60,498 nucleotides of DNA, taken from contig JAKQUO010000025.1 in NCBI GenBank assembly GCA_029569255.1, positions 1 to 60,498 on the forward strand, read 5' to 3'. Positions 1 to 7,523 of the stretch are shown here, piece after piece; within the stretch, counting starts at the first letter, position 1, and every line of letters begins with the position of its first letter. This stretch comes from Acidobacteriota bacterium. Its GTDB lineage: Bacteria > Acidobacteriota > Aminicenantia > Aminicenantales > Saccharicenantaceae. Below the pieces are notes generated by a model. The model saw only the letters and a program-made list of their open reading frames with translations. It was not told the origin of the DNA and did not search any database. The translations under genes and the position numbers were made by a program.

Positions 1-82
1 CATCCCGAACAGCCTGAACGGCCCGCCGGCGGAGCTGCTCCTGGGCGGCCGCAGGCAACGATCTCGCATCCTTGTTCTTCAT
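1..82 (-). mobile_element. IS630-type transposase, N-terminal fragment cut by window edge
   Basis: Reading the minus strand from an ATG at 82 gives MKNKDARSLPAAAQEQLRRR followed by AVQAVRD and then the window edge. This opening (basic start, SLPAAAQEQLRRR stretch) resembles the N-terminus of IS630/Tc1-like transposases, which continue into a helix-turn-helix DNA-binding domain. Only 27 residues are visible, so the catalytic DDE part and the inverted repeats cannot be judged. An AT-rich spacer with a 7-bp perfect palindrome (109-124) lies between it and the next gene. It could also be another small HTH protein. Confidence 0.5.
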
Positions 83-203
83 GAAGGCAGCTTATCATAT
101 CAAACCTCAAATAGCAAGCTATTTAATGCTCTGATTAATAAAAGGTGGGAAAATCGGGAAAGCGCCGATGGCCGAAAGAGGTCATGGCAGGAGCAAAAAT
201 ATC

Positions 204-1535
204 ATGAAAAGCCGTCTTATTATTTTGGCAGCTCTCTTTGTGCCGACACTGGCCAACCCTAACGGAAGTCCTATCAATACAGGTGAGATCCGCAAGACCG
301 GCAATATCCAGATGGTCCAAAAGTAAGATATCAGCCTTGAAGAGGAACGGCTCTCCGTCCGCATCTCGGGAGACGACGCCCTCGTTCAAGTCGTTTATCG
401 ATTGGAAAATCAGGGCCCAGCCGACAAGGTCACCTATGGATTCCCGGTTGAAAGCGATCCTGCCTTCGATGAGGGTCGGGAACCGATTGAACAATCGACA
501 CTCGCGGATTTCCGGCTTTCCGAAGAACCGAGTTCTCAAGCTCCCGGCCGGGTCTTCCCTGTCGAGAAGGTGGTGACGGACAAGATCACGAAGCCCACAA
601 GAGTCGAGGAGGATCTGAAGCCGTTCATGTCTTGGCATATTGTGACCATTCCCTTTGAAGAACACGAGGGAAAAACCATTTCCGTCAGCTACCGGCAGAA
701 GTGCCGTTTGGAAGACATCGTTTATACGAAAAGTTTCCGTCCGAAATTTTCCCACAGGACGTTCACTTATTCCCTCAAACCAGCTCAGAACTGGGGAGAG
801 GGCCGAGTGCCTGTCTGTTCCGTTCTTATAGATGCCCGCGAGCTGCTTGAACAAGGCGGACATATTCTCGAAATTCACCCGGAGGGTTTTTCGGCTGACG
901 GCGGGATCATTAGTTGGAACTATCGGGAATTAGACCTCCATACGGCCAAGGATATCATTCTTGTTTACGACAATTCAGACGCCGCTTTCACGAAGTACGT
1001 TCAACAATCAAGGCTGCCGTTATCGTCTATCGCGAAGGTCCTGACTTCGTCGATTCTCAAGACCGACGCGGTCAATCGCTTCAATTATGAGCCGAAGAAC
1101 CTCTTTGACAACGATCTGAATACGGCCTGGGTGGAGGGCGCGGCGGGAGGAGGCGTGGGGGAATGGGTGGAAGTCCAATTAGAAGAGGGCGTTTATATTG
1201 AAGCTGTAGGTATCATAAATGGCTATACGAAAAACGAAGCGATCTACAAAGCCAACAACCGGATCCGGAAGATCAAGCTGGATGTCGAATGCAGTGTTCC
1301 TTGGCCAGGAACCCGGGAAACAAAGAAGAGCGTAGACCTCGACCTAGCGGAAAAGCAATTCAATGAGCTCAACCGAAATATCCAAGCTCCATTCATCAGC
1401 TGGCTTGAAGATTTTGGGATGGGCCGTGCGATATCCAAGATCCGGCTTACAATTTTGGAAGTGGCTAAGGGCACAAAATATGATGACACGTGCATCTCGG
1501 AGCTTTACTTGCTGGGCTACGTGCCGGGCCGCTAG
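204..1535 (+). pseudogene. Exported protein with C-terminal discoidin/NADase-type glycan-binding domain, interrupted by in-frame TAA
   Basis: A good AGGAG ribosome site (189-193) precedes ATG 204. Residues 1-17 form a signal peptide (MKSRLIILAALFVPTLA). The frame then meets TAA at 324-326 (codon 41) and continues open to TAG at 1533-1535, so the full frame would be 443 residues. After the stop the first usable in-frame start is a TTG at 402, which has no signal peptide. The middle part resembles DUF4424-type exported proteins (VYRLENQGPADKVTYGFP). The last ~150 residues (NLFDNDLNTAWVEG, GEWVEVQLEE, NGYTKN) match the discoidin-like NADase-type glycan-binding domain. It heads a three-gene cassette of exported proteins. 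It is either a nonsense-mutated gene, a recoded gene or a sequence error. The protein's role is unknown. Confidence 0.7.
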
Positions 1536-1543
1536 TGTTTTTC

Positions 1544-2617
1544 ATGTCCGCAGTGAGAGTATCCCTTGCACTGATCCCGCTCATGGTTCTCTCCGCGCAG
1601 GCGTCCGCAAAGAATATCTTTTTAGTCGGTTCCATAGACGGGCAACCCCCTCGCCCAGAAACTCTATTTTATCTGAACAAAGATGCGCGACTCGTGCTCT
1701 CTGTCGTTCTGATGGAGAATGAGCGCCAGTATTCCTCCATCGAATCCTTCGGTCCGAATGGCGGGGGCCGCCCGGTTGAAAGCCGGCTGCGCCCTCCCTT
1801 GGACATCTCCTGGTATCAGATTAGGCCCAAGCTCAAGGAGTACAGCAATCTATGGAAGCAGGGCTATCCGGATATGGGGGATATCCATATTGAGCCTATC
1901 GATTACGAAATAGTCCCTCTAACCGGATTTCGAGGCCAAGATACCATTGATCTCTCCACGGCGGTCCCCTCCGGCGAGACGGGGACTTTCTATCTTGGGG
2001 TGGAAGTCGGGGACGTTTCAGAACCATTCTCCTCTCCATCAGGAGTTTTTTCTGAATCGTCCCCCCTCCACCTCAAGTATCGGTACCGCGTTATTCAAGT
2101 CGTACGTCGAAAAGACGACTCCTATTTGGGTTACTTGACGGAACTTTTCGAAACACCTTTTATAATCGGGCCGAGAATGACGGACCAAGGTGTACATGAG
2201 ACGGACGCCAGAATGGGGAGCGATTGTGCGGCGTTCGCAATCTACGGCAAAAGGAGGCAGGGATATCGGGTTCCTTACTGTGGCCCGCTCGGGATTCATC
2301 GATATCTCTCCGTCATTGAAAGTGAGTCGCTCAGACCAGTCCCCCTTGAGCATACCGAAATCTATGTCACTCCCGATAAACGGCAGGTCCGGACCGGCGA
2401 CGGCGGGCTCCAGCCAGGAGATATTGTCCATTTTGGAGAGCAGGTCTCGGTCTTCTATAGCGACGCTGGCATAAAGGGTGTGCTTGACAAAGATGATCTG
2501 CTGCTCCAGTGCTATGGCAGTCGGCCAACCCTAACGACCCTCGAAGATTCGGGCTTCTATCATCTCCCCCTACGCATCTATAGATGGAGAGAAGATTTGA
2601 GCAAGGTCACGGAGTGA
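1544..2617 (+). CDS. Exported protein, possible divergent NlpC/P60-like (DUF1175-like) fold
   Basis: Start chosen at ATG 1544, nine bases after the previous stop, because it gives a clean signal peptide (MSAVRVSLALIPLMVLSAQA). An upstream ATG at 1490 would overlap the previous gene. The product is 357 residues. Residues ~20-200 look like beta-rich extracellular sequence with no recognisable motif. The C-terminal part has GSDCAAFAIYGKRR with Cys228 and then PGDIVHFGEQVSVFY, an arrangement like the Cys and His blocks of NlpC/P60 or DUF1175 proteins. However, the usual catalytic His of the HVGIY block reads Gln, so hydrolase activity is doubtful. It lies between a glycan-binding protein and a D-Ala-D-Ala dipeptidase-like gene, which favours a cell-wall role. 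Lower GC than the rest of the window. Confidence 0.65.
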   Translation: MSAVRVSLALIPLMVLSAQASAKNIFLVGSIDGQPPRPETLFYLNKDARLVLSVVLMENERQYSSIESFGPNGGGRPVESRLRPPLDISWYQIRPKLKEYSNLWKQGYPDMGDIHIEPIDYEIVPLTGFRGQDTIDLSTAVPSGETGTFYLGVEVGDVSEPFSSPSGVFSESSPLHLKYRYRVIQVVRRKDDSYLGYLTELFETPFIIGPRMTDQGVHETDARMGSDCAAFAIYGKRRQGYRVPYCGPLGIHRYLSVIESESLRPVPLEHTEIYVTPDKRQVRTGDGGLQPGDIVHFGEQVSVFYSDAGIKGVLDKDDLLLQCYGSRPTLTTLEDSGFYHLPLRIYRWREDLSKVTE

Positions 2618-3345
2618 GATCTCGGAGTTTGGCCTCTTTTTTAGTCAGCCCCCGTGAACGGCATCCGATTTTCGTTAGCGTTTGCGCCATTCTGTTGCTC
2701 GGAGTGGCCTTAGCGGAGTTTGCCGCTCAGGATTCGGGGCCATTCGGCTGGGATCGGGCCCTGACCGATCTGGGATTAGTTGATGTACAAACGATCTGCC
2801 CGGATATCCAAGTGGACCTCAAGTACGCCACGGAGGGAAACTTCCTCCGCAAGAATGTATATGGAGATCTGAGGAAATGCTACCTCGTGAAGGAAGCCGC
2901 CTCGAACTTGGCCGCAGCCCAGAAGAACCTGGCTTCTTTGAAACCGGGCTGGCGGCTCAAGGTTTTTGACGGGGCCAGACCCAGGCGCATTCAAGCCATT
3001 ATGTGGGGGCTTGTCAAGGGCACGCGCCAACAACATTTCGTGGCGAATCCCAGTTCAGGATCGAATCATAACTATGGTGCAGCGGTCGACCTGACCATTG
3101 TCGATGAAAAAGGCCGGGAATTGGACATGGGGACCCCTTTCGACTTTTTTGGAGAATTGGCCGAACCCCGATTGGAGGACGCCTTCTTGAAGAAAGGTAT
3201 GCTTACTGCCAACCAAGTTCAGAATCGACTGCTTCTGAGGCGAGTCATGATCGAGGCCGGCTTTCTCTCAATTTCGAGCGAATGGTGGCATTTCGACGCT
3301 TTCCCAACAGACGTGATAAGGAAGCGGTTCAGGGTCATTGAATGA
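2614..3345 (+). CDS. D-alanyl-D-alanine dipeptidase-like M15 (VanX/DdpX family) peptidase, exported
   Basis: The M15 zinc-peptidase signature is clear: SNHNYGAAVDLT carries zinc ligands His152 and Asp159, and SEWWHFDAF carries catalytic Glu223 and ligand His226. The family cleaves D-Ala-D-Ala or related peptidoglycan peptides. Start chosen at GTG 2614, which overlaps the preceding stop as GTGA and has AAGG seven bases upstream. ATG 2584 is possible but lacks a ribosome site. Residues ~18-38 are a hydrophobic export signal or anchor (FVSVCAILLLGVALAEFAAQ). At 243 residues it is near the usual VanX size plus a leader. The typical use here is probably wall-peptide trimming or D-Ala-D-Ala recycling rather than vancomycin resistance, since no vanH/vanA is nearby. 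Confidence 0.88.
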   Translation: MRSRSLASFLVSPRERHPIFVSVCAILLLGVALAEFAAQDSGPFGWDRALTDLGLVDVQTICPDIQVDLKYATEGNFLRKNVYGDLRKCYLVKEAASNLAAAQKNLASLKPGWRLKVFDGARPRRIQAIMWGLVKGTRQQHFVANPSSGSNHNYGAAVDLTIVDEKGRELDMGTPFDFFGELAEPRLEDAFLKKGMLTANQVQNRLLLRRVMIEAGFLSISSEWWHFDAFPTDVIRKRFRVIE

Positions 3346-3497
3346 GGCGCCCCGGTTGATGATCGACAAACGAAACGGTTCAGCAATGACCCGGGAGAGA
3401 GCCAGCGATCCGTTCGGACCGGCTTTCACTTCATAGGGAGGGCAACCTACTCTTCGGTGTAATTCAACCTCTTCATCCGGGACGTTTTCTTCCCTCA

Positions 3498-3815
3498 TAT
3501 TTTGCTGGGGTTATCGCCGTCTTCCAGACCTTCGGCGCCCGGATCAATCTTCATGTGCACCTCCATTTTCTGGCGACCGCGGGCGGCGTGGACGAGACGT
3601 GCGTCTTCCATAAGCTCCCGCGGATTGACGACTCGCGGCTGGCCGGAATCTTCGCTTGGGAGGTCCTGGCGATGCTCGCCCGCAAGGAGCTGTTGGGTCC
3701 CGAATGGGCCGAGCGCATTCTCTCCGGGCCACACTCCGGCTTCAAAGGTCACAGCCTGGTCCGGGCCAAAACGAAGCCGGAGGCCGAGCGGGTGGGGAAG
3801 TGCATGATCCGTCCG
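3498..3815 (+). mobile_element. IS91-family (Y2_Tnp) transposase fragment
   Basis: Frame 3 of the plus strand encodes SYFAGVIAVFQTFGARINLH, then a His-rich LHVHLHFLATAGGVDE block, KLPRIDDSRLAGIF, LLGPEWAERILSGPHSGF and VRAKTKPEAERVGKCMIRP. This is the internal-to-C-terminal part of IS91-type rolling-circle transposases, including the HxH-type block of the HUH nuclease. Both ends are missing: no start lies upstream, and similarity ends abruptly after CMIRP near 3815, where sequence of a minus-strand kinase begins. It is therefore a dead remnant. Its fusion to the kinase fragment marks an old recombination joint. Confidence 0.78.
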
Positions 3816-4022
3816 GCCTGGCCCCGACCTCCTCGACGATCCGGCACTTGCCGGCCGCGAGCGTCCCCGGCTGGAGGATGCTGAGAGGCCTGGCGATTTC
3901 GAGTGTCTTGGTCGGAGAGGCCGCCTCGGGGCTCGCCCCGCCTCTGAAGCCCAGCGGCGCGGCGCAGTTGCATAAAACTTCGAGTCGTCCTGGTTCTCGG
4001 CGCGGCATATCGGGCAACGCAA
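3816..4022 (-). pseudogene. 5' remnant of a zinc-ribbon Ser/Thr protein kinase gene, frameshifted and truncated
   Basis: From ATG 4022 the minus strand reads MRCPICRAENQDDSKFY, the N-terminal zinc ribbon typical of bacterial Pkn-type kinases. The expected continuation CNCAAPLGF is in another frame, so a one-base indel lies near 3970. In that second frame TKTLEIARPL and GTLAAGKCRIVEEVG follow. This is the linker and the first strand of the kinase domain up to just before the glycine loop. The gene then stops at the joint with the IS91 fragment. No ATP-binding or catalytic residues remain, so it cannot be functional. Confidence 0.75.
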
Positions 4023-4089
4023 AAACCCCTCTCTTCGCTTGTTCGGTCAGCCGGCAAACGGCACTCCGTCATTCACCGGTCCAATTCCA

Positions 4090-4953
4090 TCACAGCGAGG
4101 ATGTGAGGATGCCGAGATGATGCAAAAAGAAGTCCCGGTCCCACAATTTCAACGTCTCCTGTTCCCGAAGAGGGAGGAACCGCTCGACGTCCCGCCGGGC
4201 GGCCCTCCAATCGATCTCGAGGATCCTCTTCTTCAAGTTCTTTTCCACCCAGACGGGATCCGCCTTGACGTCCCTGCCGGCCCAAGGGCCGTGTTGGTTG
4301 ATCGCCCGGCCCAGCAGGTTGAGGTCGGGAGCGGTCCTTTTCTGGACATACCAGATGAAGTCGTACCAATCCCGGCCCTTCGTGTAGGTCCGCCCGAGCA
4401 TGGCCCCGATCTTCATGGCGAAGCCGGACCCGAGGCTCTGGGTCGTGATCGCCGTCGTCACCGGAAAGGCGAGGTAGCGCGTCTCGACGGTCGAACCCGG
4501 GGGAGGATTCACGTCGACCTCGAGCTTGACCTTGATGAGCTTCCGCGGGTCCCTGGCGTACGGCAGGGCGGAGCCGGCATCCCGCCCGAAAGAATCCGTC
4601 CGCAGGAACGCCTTCCTGACCGCCGTTCTCTCTTCGTGCCTCTCCTGGAAGTAGAGGCGAAGACCCTCGCCCTGCCCATCCCTGACGGCCTGGTCCAAGT
4701 ATCTCCGCCAGCTGAAGCCCGGGTCCGGCCGCCTCAGGAAAAAGTCCAGGTCCTCGGAGAAGCGGTTCATCCCGTAGGCGATGCGCAGGCATGTGCCGCC
4801 GTGGAAGACCGCGCGGTCCTTCGCGAAGAGCCCGGCCCGGGACAGGCTGGCCAGGACGATCTGCTGGACGATCTCCTGCAGGACGTTCTCCTGATCGAGG
4901 GCGTTCGCGATGGCGTATTCGCCGATCCTTCGCTCCAGGACGCGAGGGATCAT
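4090..4953 (-). CDS. abiEii: AbiEii-type nucleotidyltransferase toxin (type IV toxin-antitoxin / abortive infection)
   Basis: 287 residues. The MNT-like nucleotidyltransferase core is seen at residues 51-71: HGGTCLRIAYGMNRFSEDLD followed by FF, with the GG[TS] and DLD catalytic motifs. Further downstream come KVKLEVDVNPP and AMKIGAMLGRTYTKGRDWYD, the conserved AbiEii C-terminal block. AbiEii/MenT proteins transfer nucleotides to an acceptor (tRNA 3' ends for the studied MenT members) and arrest growth during phage attack. Its ATG overlaps the antitoxin gene's stop by four bases (ATGA), so the pair is translationally coupled. It lies between two decayed kinase remnants and next to transposase debris, a typical defence-island setting. 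Confidence 0.92.
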   Translation of the reverse strand: MIPRVLERRIGEYAIANALDQENVLQEIVQQIVLASLSRAGLFAKDRAVFHGGTCLRIAYGMNRFSEDLDFFLRRPDPGFSWRRYLDQAVRDGQGEGLRLYFQERHEERTAVRKAFLRTDSFGRDAGSALPYARDPRKLIKVKLEVDVNPPPGSTVETRYLAFPVTTAITTQSLGSGFAMKIGAMLGRTYTKGRDWYDFIWYVQKRTAPDLNLLGRAINQHGPWAGRDVKADPVWVEKNLKKRILEIDWRAARRDVERFLPLREQETLKLWDRDFFLHHLGILTSSL

Positions 4954-5603
4954 CGGCCGACCTCCCGGGCGAGGTTGCGAAGGTAGTCGACGGTGCGGCG
5001 GTCCCGGAGGCTCCCGCAGATCTCGTCGAGGCTGTCGAAGCTCATTCCCTCCAGGTCCTCCCGCTCGATGCGCAGGGACTCGGTCAGGAAGGACGCGCCG
5101 TCCCGCTCCCAGGTCACGCGCTTTCTCGTGTAGACGGTATCGGCGACGGCCCTCAACGGCCCGGCCACGAACGCCCAGCTTCGCTCGTCGATCTTGAGCG
5201 CCTGGACGCCGGCGCGGGGGTCTTTGGCGGGGACGCGCACGAAGGAAAAGATGCCCACGGGAGTTTCGAACACGCGGCTTCGCCTGGAAGTCACGCTGCC
5301 GACTTGATAGACCGCTTCAGGAATGAGGCCATGATGGGCCAGCGCCGTCTCCAGGCTCACGTGAGAAGGCGAATGCAGCATGGCCGCGATGACGAAGGGG
5401 TGGGGGTCCGTCCTCCGATAGCCGGAGGCGAGAAGGAACAAGCCCCGTTTGAGCCGGATGACCTCGCCGGCGGCGACGGCGCGGTGGACGAGGACCTTTC
5501 GGGCCGCCTCCGTCCTGTCTTCGAAAAGGTCGCGGACGACGGTTTCGTCGAAAAGCCCGCCGGGAGGCGAAAGGCGGAAGACCCGCTCCGTTAAGGTCTG
5601 CAT
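4950..5603 (-). CDS. abiEi: AbiEi-type antitoxin / transcriptional regulator
   Basis: 217 residues, immediately upstream of the AbiEii gene and overlapping it by four bases. The N-terminal ~75 residues (ARKVLVHRAVAAGEVIRLKR then GLFLLASGY) match the winged-helix AbiEi_4-type region, in which a GEIxRLxRGxY block is conserved. The remainder (HVSLETALAHHGLIPE, VGSVTSRRSR, LRAVADTVY) is the AbiEi antitoxin domain. In the family it represses its own operon by binding inverted repeats near the promoter and counteracts the toxin without a stable complex. About 150 bases of mixed remnant sequence upstream must contain the promoter. No clear inverted repeat was recognised there. Confidence 0.9.
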   Translation of the reverse strand: MQTLTERVFRLSPPGGLFDETVVRDLFEDRTEAARKVLVHRAVAAGEVIRLKRGLFLLASGYRRTDPHPFVIAAMLHSPSHVSLETALAHHGLIPEAVYQVGSVTSRRSRVFETPVGIFSFVRVPAKDPRAGVQALKIDERSWAFVAGPLRAVADTVYTRKRVTWERDGASFLTESLRIEREDLEGMSFDSLDEICGSLRDRRTVDYLRNLAREVGR

Positions 5604-5633
5604 CGCGCTCTGAGGTTACACTATTCGCAACCT

Positions 5634-5861
5634 AATTGCAAGCTGATCTGCGGGCAGCTTCCGGGCTTGCTCCGGCGACATGTAGGCCACGGTCCCCACG
5701 GTCGTCTGGCTCTTCGTTAACGACGACCCGCCCCGGAGCTTGGCCAGCCCGAAATCCATGACCTTGGCCTGGCCCTTCATCGTGACCATGTGGATGACGC
5801 AGATGTTCGGATGGGACAGGGCCGCGGCGGCTTGGGCCTCGACCGGGAACCGCTCCTTGAG
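5634..5861 (-). pseudogene. Internal remnant of a Ser/Thr protein kinase gene with catalytic loop deleted
   Basis: The minus strand encodes LKERFPVEAQAAAALSHPN, then ICVIH, joined directly to MKGQAKVMDFGLAKLRGG, then TTVGTVAYMSPEQARKLPA before a stop. These are recognisable kinase pieces: the alpha-C region, DFG loop, and P+1 loop YMSPEQAR. About 70 residues between the alpha-C/beta-4 region and the beta-8 strand, including the HRD catalytic loop, are missing, as is everything after YMSPEQAR. It cannot be an active kinase. It is not simply the other half of the 3816-4022 remnant, because the order along the minus strand is reversed. Confidence 0.75.
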
Positions 5862-5950
5862 CCCCGGCTCGGCCCGCCGATTGCCCTCGCCTCCCGGACC
5901 TGATAGAATCCACGCCAATGCCCGACCTCGGCGAATAGAGGAGACGACCC

Positions 5951-7330
5951 ATGGCCCCTGAAGCATCGGCCGGCGCCGCCGTCGACAAGACCAAGATCGC
6001 CCTGCCCCGGGTCCTGAGGCTCTGGGACGTCGTCATGATCGTCATCGGAGGCGTCATCGGCTCGGGCATCTTCCTCACGCCGTCCGACATCGCCACGGCC
6101 GTCCCGTCGCCGCTCCTCATGCTGGCCGTCTGGGTCGTCGGCGGCCTCCTGAGCTTCTTCGGGGCCGTGGCCTTCGCCGAGCTCGGCGCGGCCCTGCCCG
6201 AGGCCGGCGGCATCTACATCTATCTCCGCGAGGCCTACGGCCCGCTGCTGTCGTTCCTGTTCGGCTGGACGCTGTTCCTGGTCATCGACTCGGGGGCCAT
6301 CGCCACGCTGGCCGTGGCCTTCTCGCACAACATCCTGCCGCGGTTCGCCGAGCTGACGCCCCTCGCGAAGAAGCTCGTTGCCGCGGCCTTCGTGGTCTTC
6401 CTCGGCGCGGTCAACTACGCCGGCGTCCGCTGGGGCTCGCGCCTGCAGAACGGGTTGACCTACATCAAGACGGCCGCCATCGGCATCATCGTCGTGGCCG
6501 TGTTCTTCTTCGCCAAGGGCCAGGGGCAGGCCGTGAATTTCGTCGAGCCGGCGCCGGGGCCCTTCGACGCCGGGCTCCTCAAGGCCTTCGGCGTCGGGCT
6601 GGTGGCTTCGCTCTGGGCCTACAAGGGCTGGGAGGCGGCGACCTACAGCGCCGGCGAGGTCAAGAACCCGCAGCGCAACCTGCCCCTGGGGATCCTCGTC
6701 GGAACGGTGGCCGTCATCGTCCTCTACGTCGTCGCCAACCTGGCCTATCTCTACGTCCTGCCGGTCGGCAGGATCGCCGCCTCGGAAGGCCGGGTCGCCC
6801 TGGAGGCCATGGAGATCGTCGCCGGGCCGTTCGGGGCCTCGCTCGTCGCCTTCCTCATCCTCTTCTCCATCCTCGGCGCGGCCAACCAGAACATCCTCTG
6901 CTCGCCCCGGGTCTATTTCGCCATGGCCCGCGACGGCCTGTTCTTCAAGAAGTTCGCCGAGTGCCATCCCAAGTTCCTGACCCCGCACGTCTCCATCGTC
7001 GCCATCAGCCTGTGGAGCATCCTGCTGACCTTGACCGGGACGTTCAAACAGCTCTTCACCTACGTCATCTTCGGCGAGTGGGTCTTCTTCGGCCTGACCG
7101 TGGCCGCGGTCATCGTCCTGCGGAAGACGAAGCCCGGCCTCGAGCGGCCCTACCGGACCTGGGGCTATCCCGTGACCCCGGCCGTCTTCGTCGTGGCCGC
7201 GGTCGGCGTCGCGCTTTCGTCACTTTACAGCGCCTTCTGGAACGCCATGTTCGGGCTGCTCATCATCTGCCTGGGGATCCCGGCGTACCTGTACTGGAAG
7301 GCCAAGCTGGTCAAGGCGTCCAAGCCGTGA
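5951..7330 (+). CDS. APC-superfamily amino-acid permease
   Basis: 459 residues with about 12 predicted membrane segments from residue ~22 on. The first helix carries the APC signature IGGVIGSGIFLTPSDIA (unwound TM1 substrate site). AFAELGAALPEAGGIYIYLR matches the conserved TM2-TM3 block, and LWAYKGWEAATYSAGEVKNP the TM6 and following block of LAT/SteT-like exchangers. It would move amino acids across the inner membrane. Substrate specificity cannot be read from the sequence. GAGGAG lies 8 bases before ATG 5951. It is divergent from the kinase remnant and AbiE operon and appears monocistronic. A histidine-degradation gene lies 0.8 kb away, but a link is speculative. Confidence 0.88.
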   Translation: MAPEASAGAAVDKTKIALPRVLRLWDVVMIVIGGVIGSGIFLTPSDIATAVPSPLLMLAVWVVGGLLSFFGAVAFAELGAALPEAGGIYIYLREAYGPLLSFLFGWTLFLVIDSGAIATLAVAFSHNILPRFAELTPLAKKLVAAAFVVFLGAVNYAGVRWGSRLQNGLTYIKTAAIGIIVVAVFFFAKGQGQAVNFVEPAPGPFDAGLLKAFGVGLVASLWAYKGWEAATYSAGEVKNPQRNLPLGILVGTVAVIVLYVVANLAYLYVLPVGRIAASEGRVALEAMEIVAGPFGASLVAFLILFSILGAANQNILCSPRVYFAMARDGLFFKKFAECHPKFLTPHVSIVAISLWSILLTLTGTFKQLFTYVIFGEWVFFGLTVAAVIVLRKTKPGLERPYRTWGYPVTPAVFVVAAVGVALSSLYSAFWNAMFGLLIICLGIPAYLYWKAKLVKASKP

Positions 7331-7458
7331 ACTCCTTCGGGCTCGGGCCCAGGCGCGCCGTCAGGCCGGGCGCCTGAGACAAGCGACCGTCCGGGAGACC
7401 CGCGAGATCGTTCCGACGCGGCGCGGAGACAGGACCGGCGGGGCGAAGGCCGCGGCCG

Positions 7459-7487
7459 TTGACTCGGCCGGGAAGCCGGGGTATGTT
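7459..7487 (+). promoter_or_regulatory. Sigma70-type promoter for the 7524 gene
   Basis: TTGACT (7459-7464), 17-base spacer, TATGTT (7482-7487). The next gene starts 36 bases downstream with a strong GGAAGGAGGG ribosome site. Confidence 0.6.
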
Positions 7488-7523
7488 GGGTCCGTCGAGT
7501 CCCGACGGAAGGAGGGCCTGAAG

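Noticed and set aside
2614..3345. Vancomycin-resistance cassette
   Set aside because: Only the VanX-like gene is present; no vanH, vanA-type ligase or VanRS system is nearby.
3495..4022. One 175-residue protein on the minus strand
   Set aside because: Only its first ~17 residues resemble a real protein (kinase zinc ribbon). The rest is out of frame or antisense to the IS91 fragment, so it was split into two remnants.
3816..5861. The two kinase remnants as halves of one gene split by insertion of the AbiE pair
   Set aside because: Along the minus strand the middle part comes before the N-terminal part, which a simple insertion cannot give.
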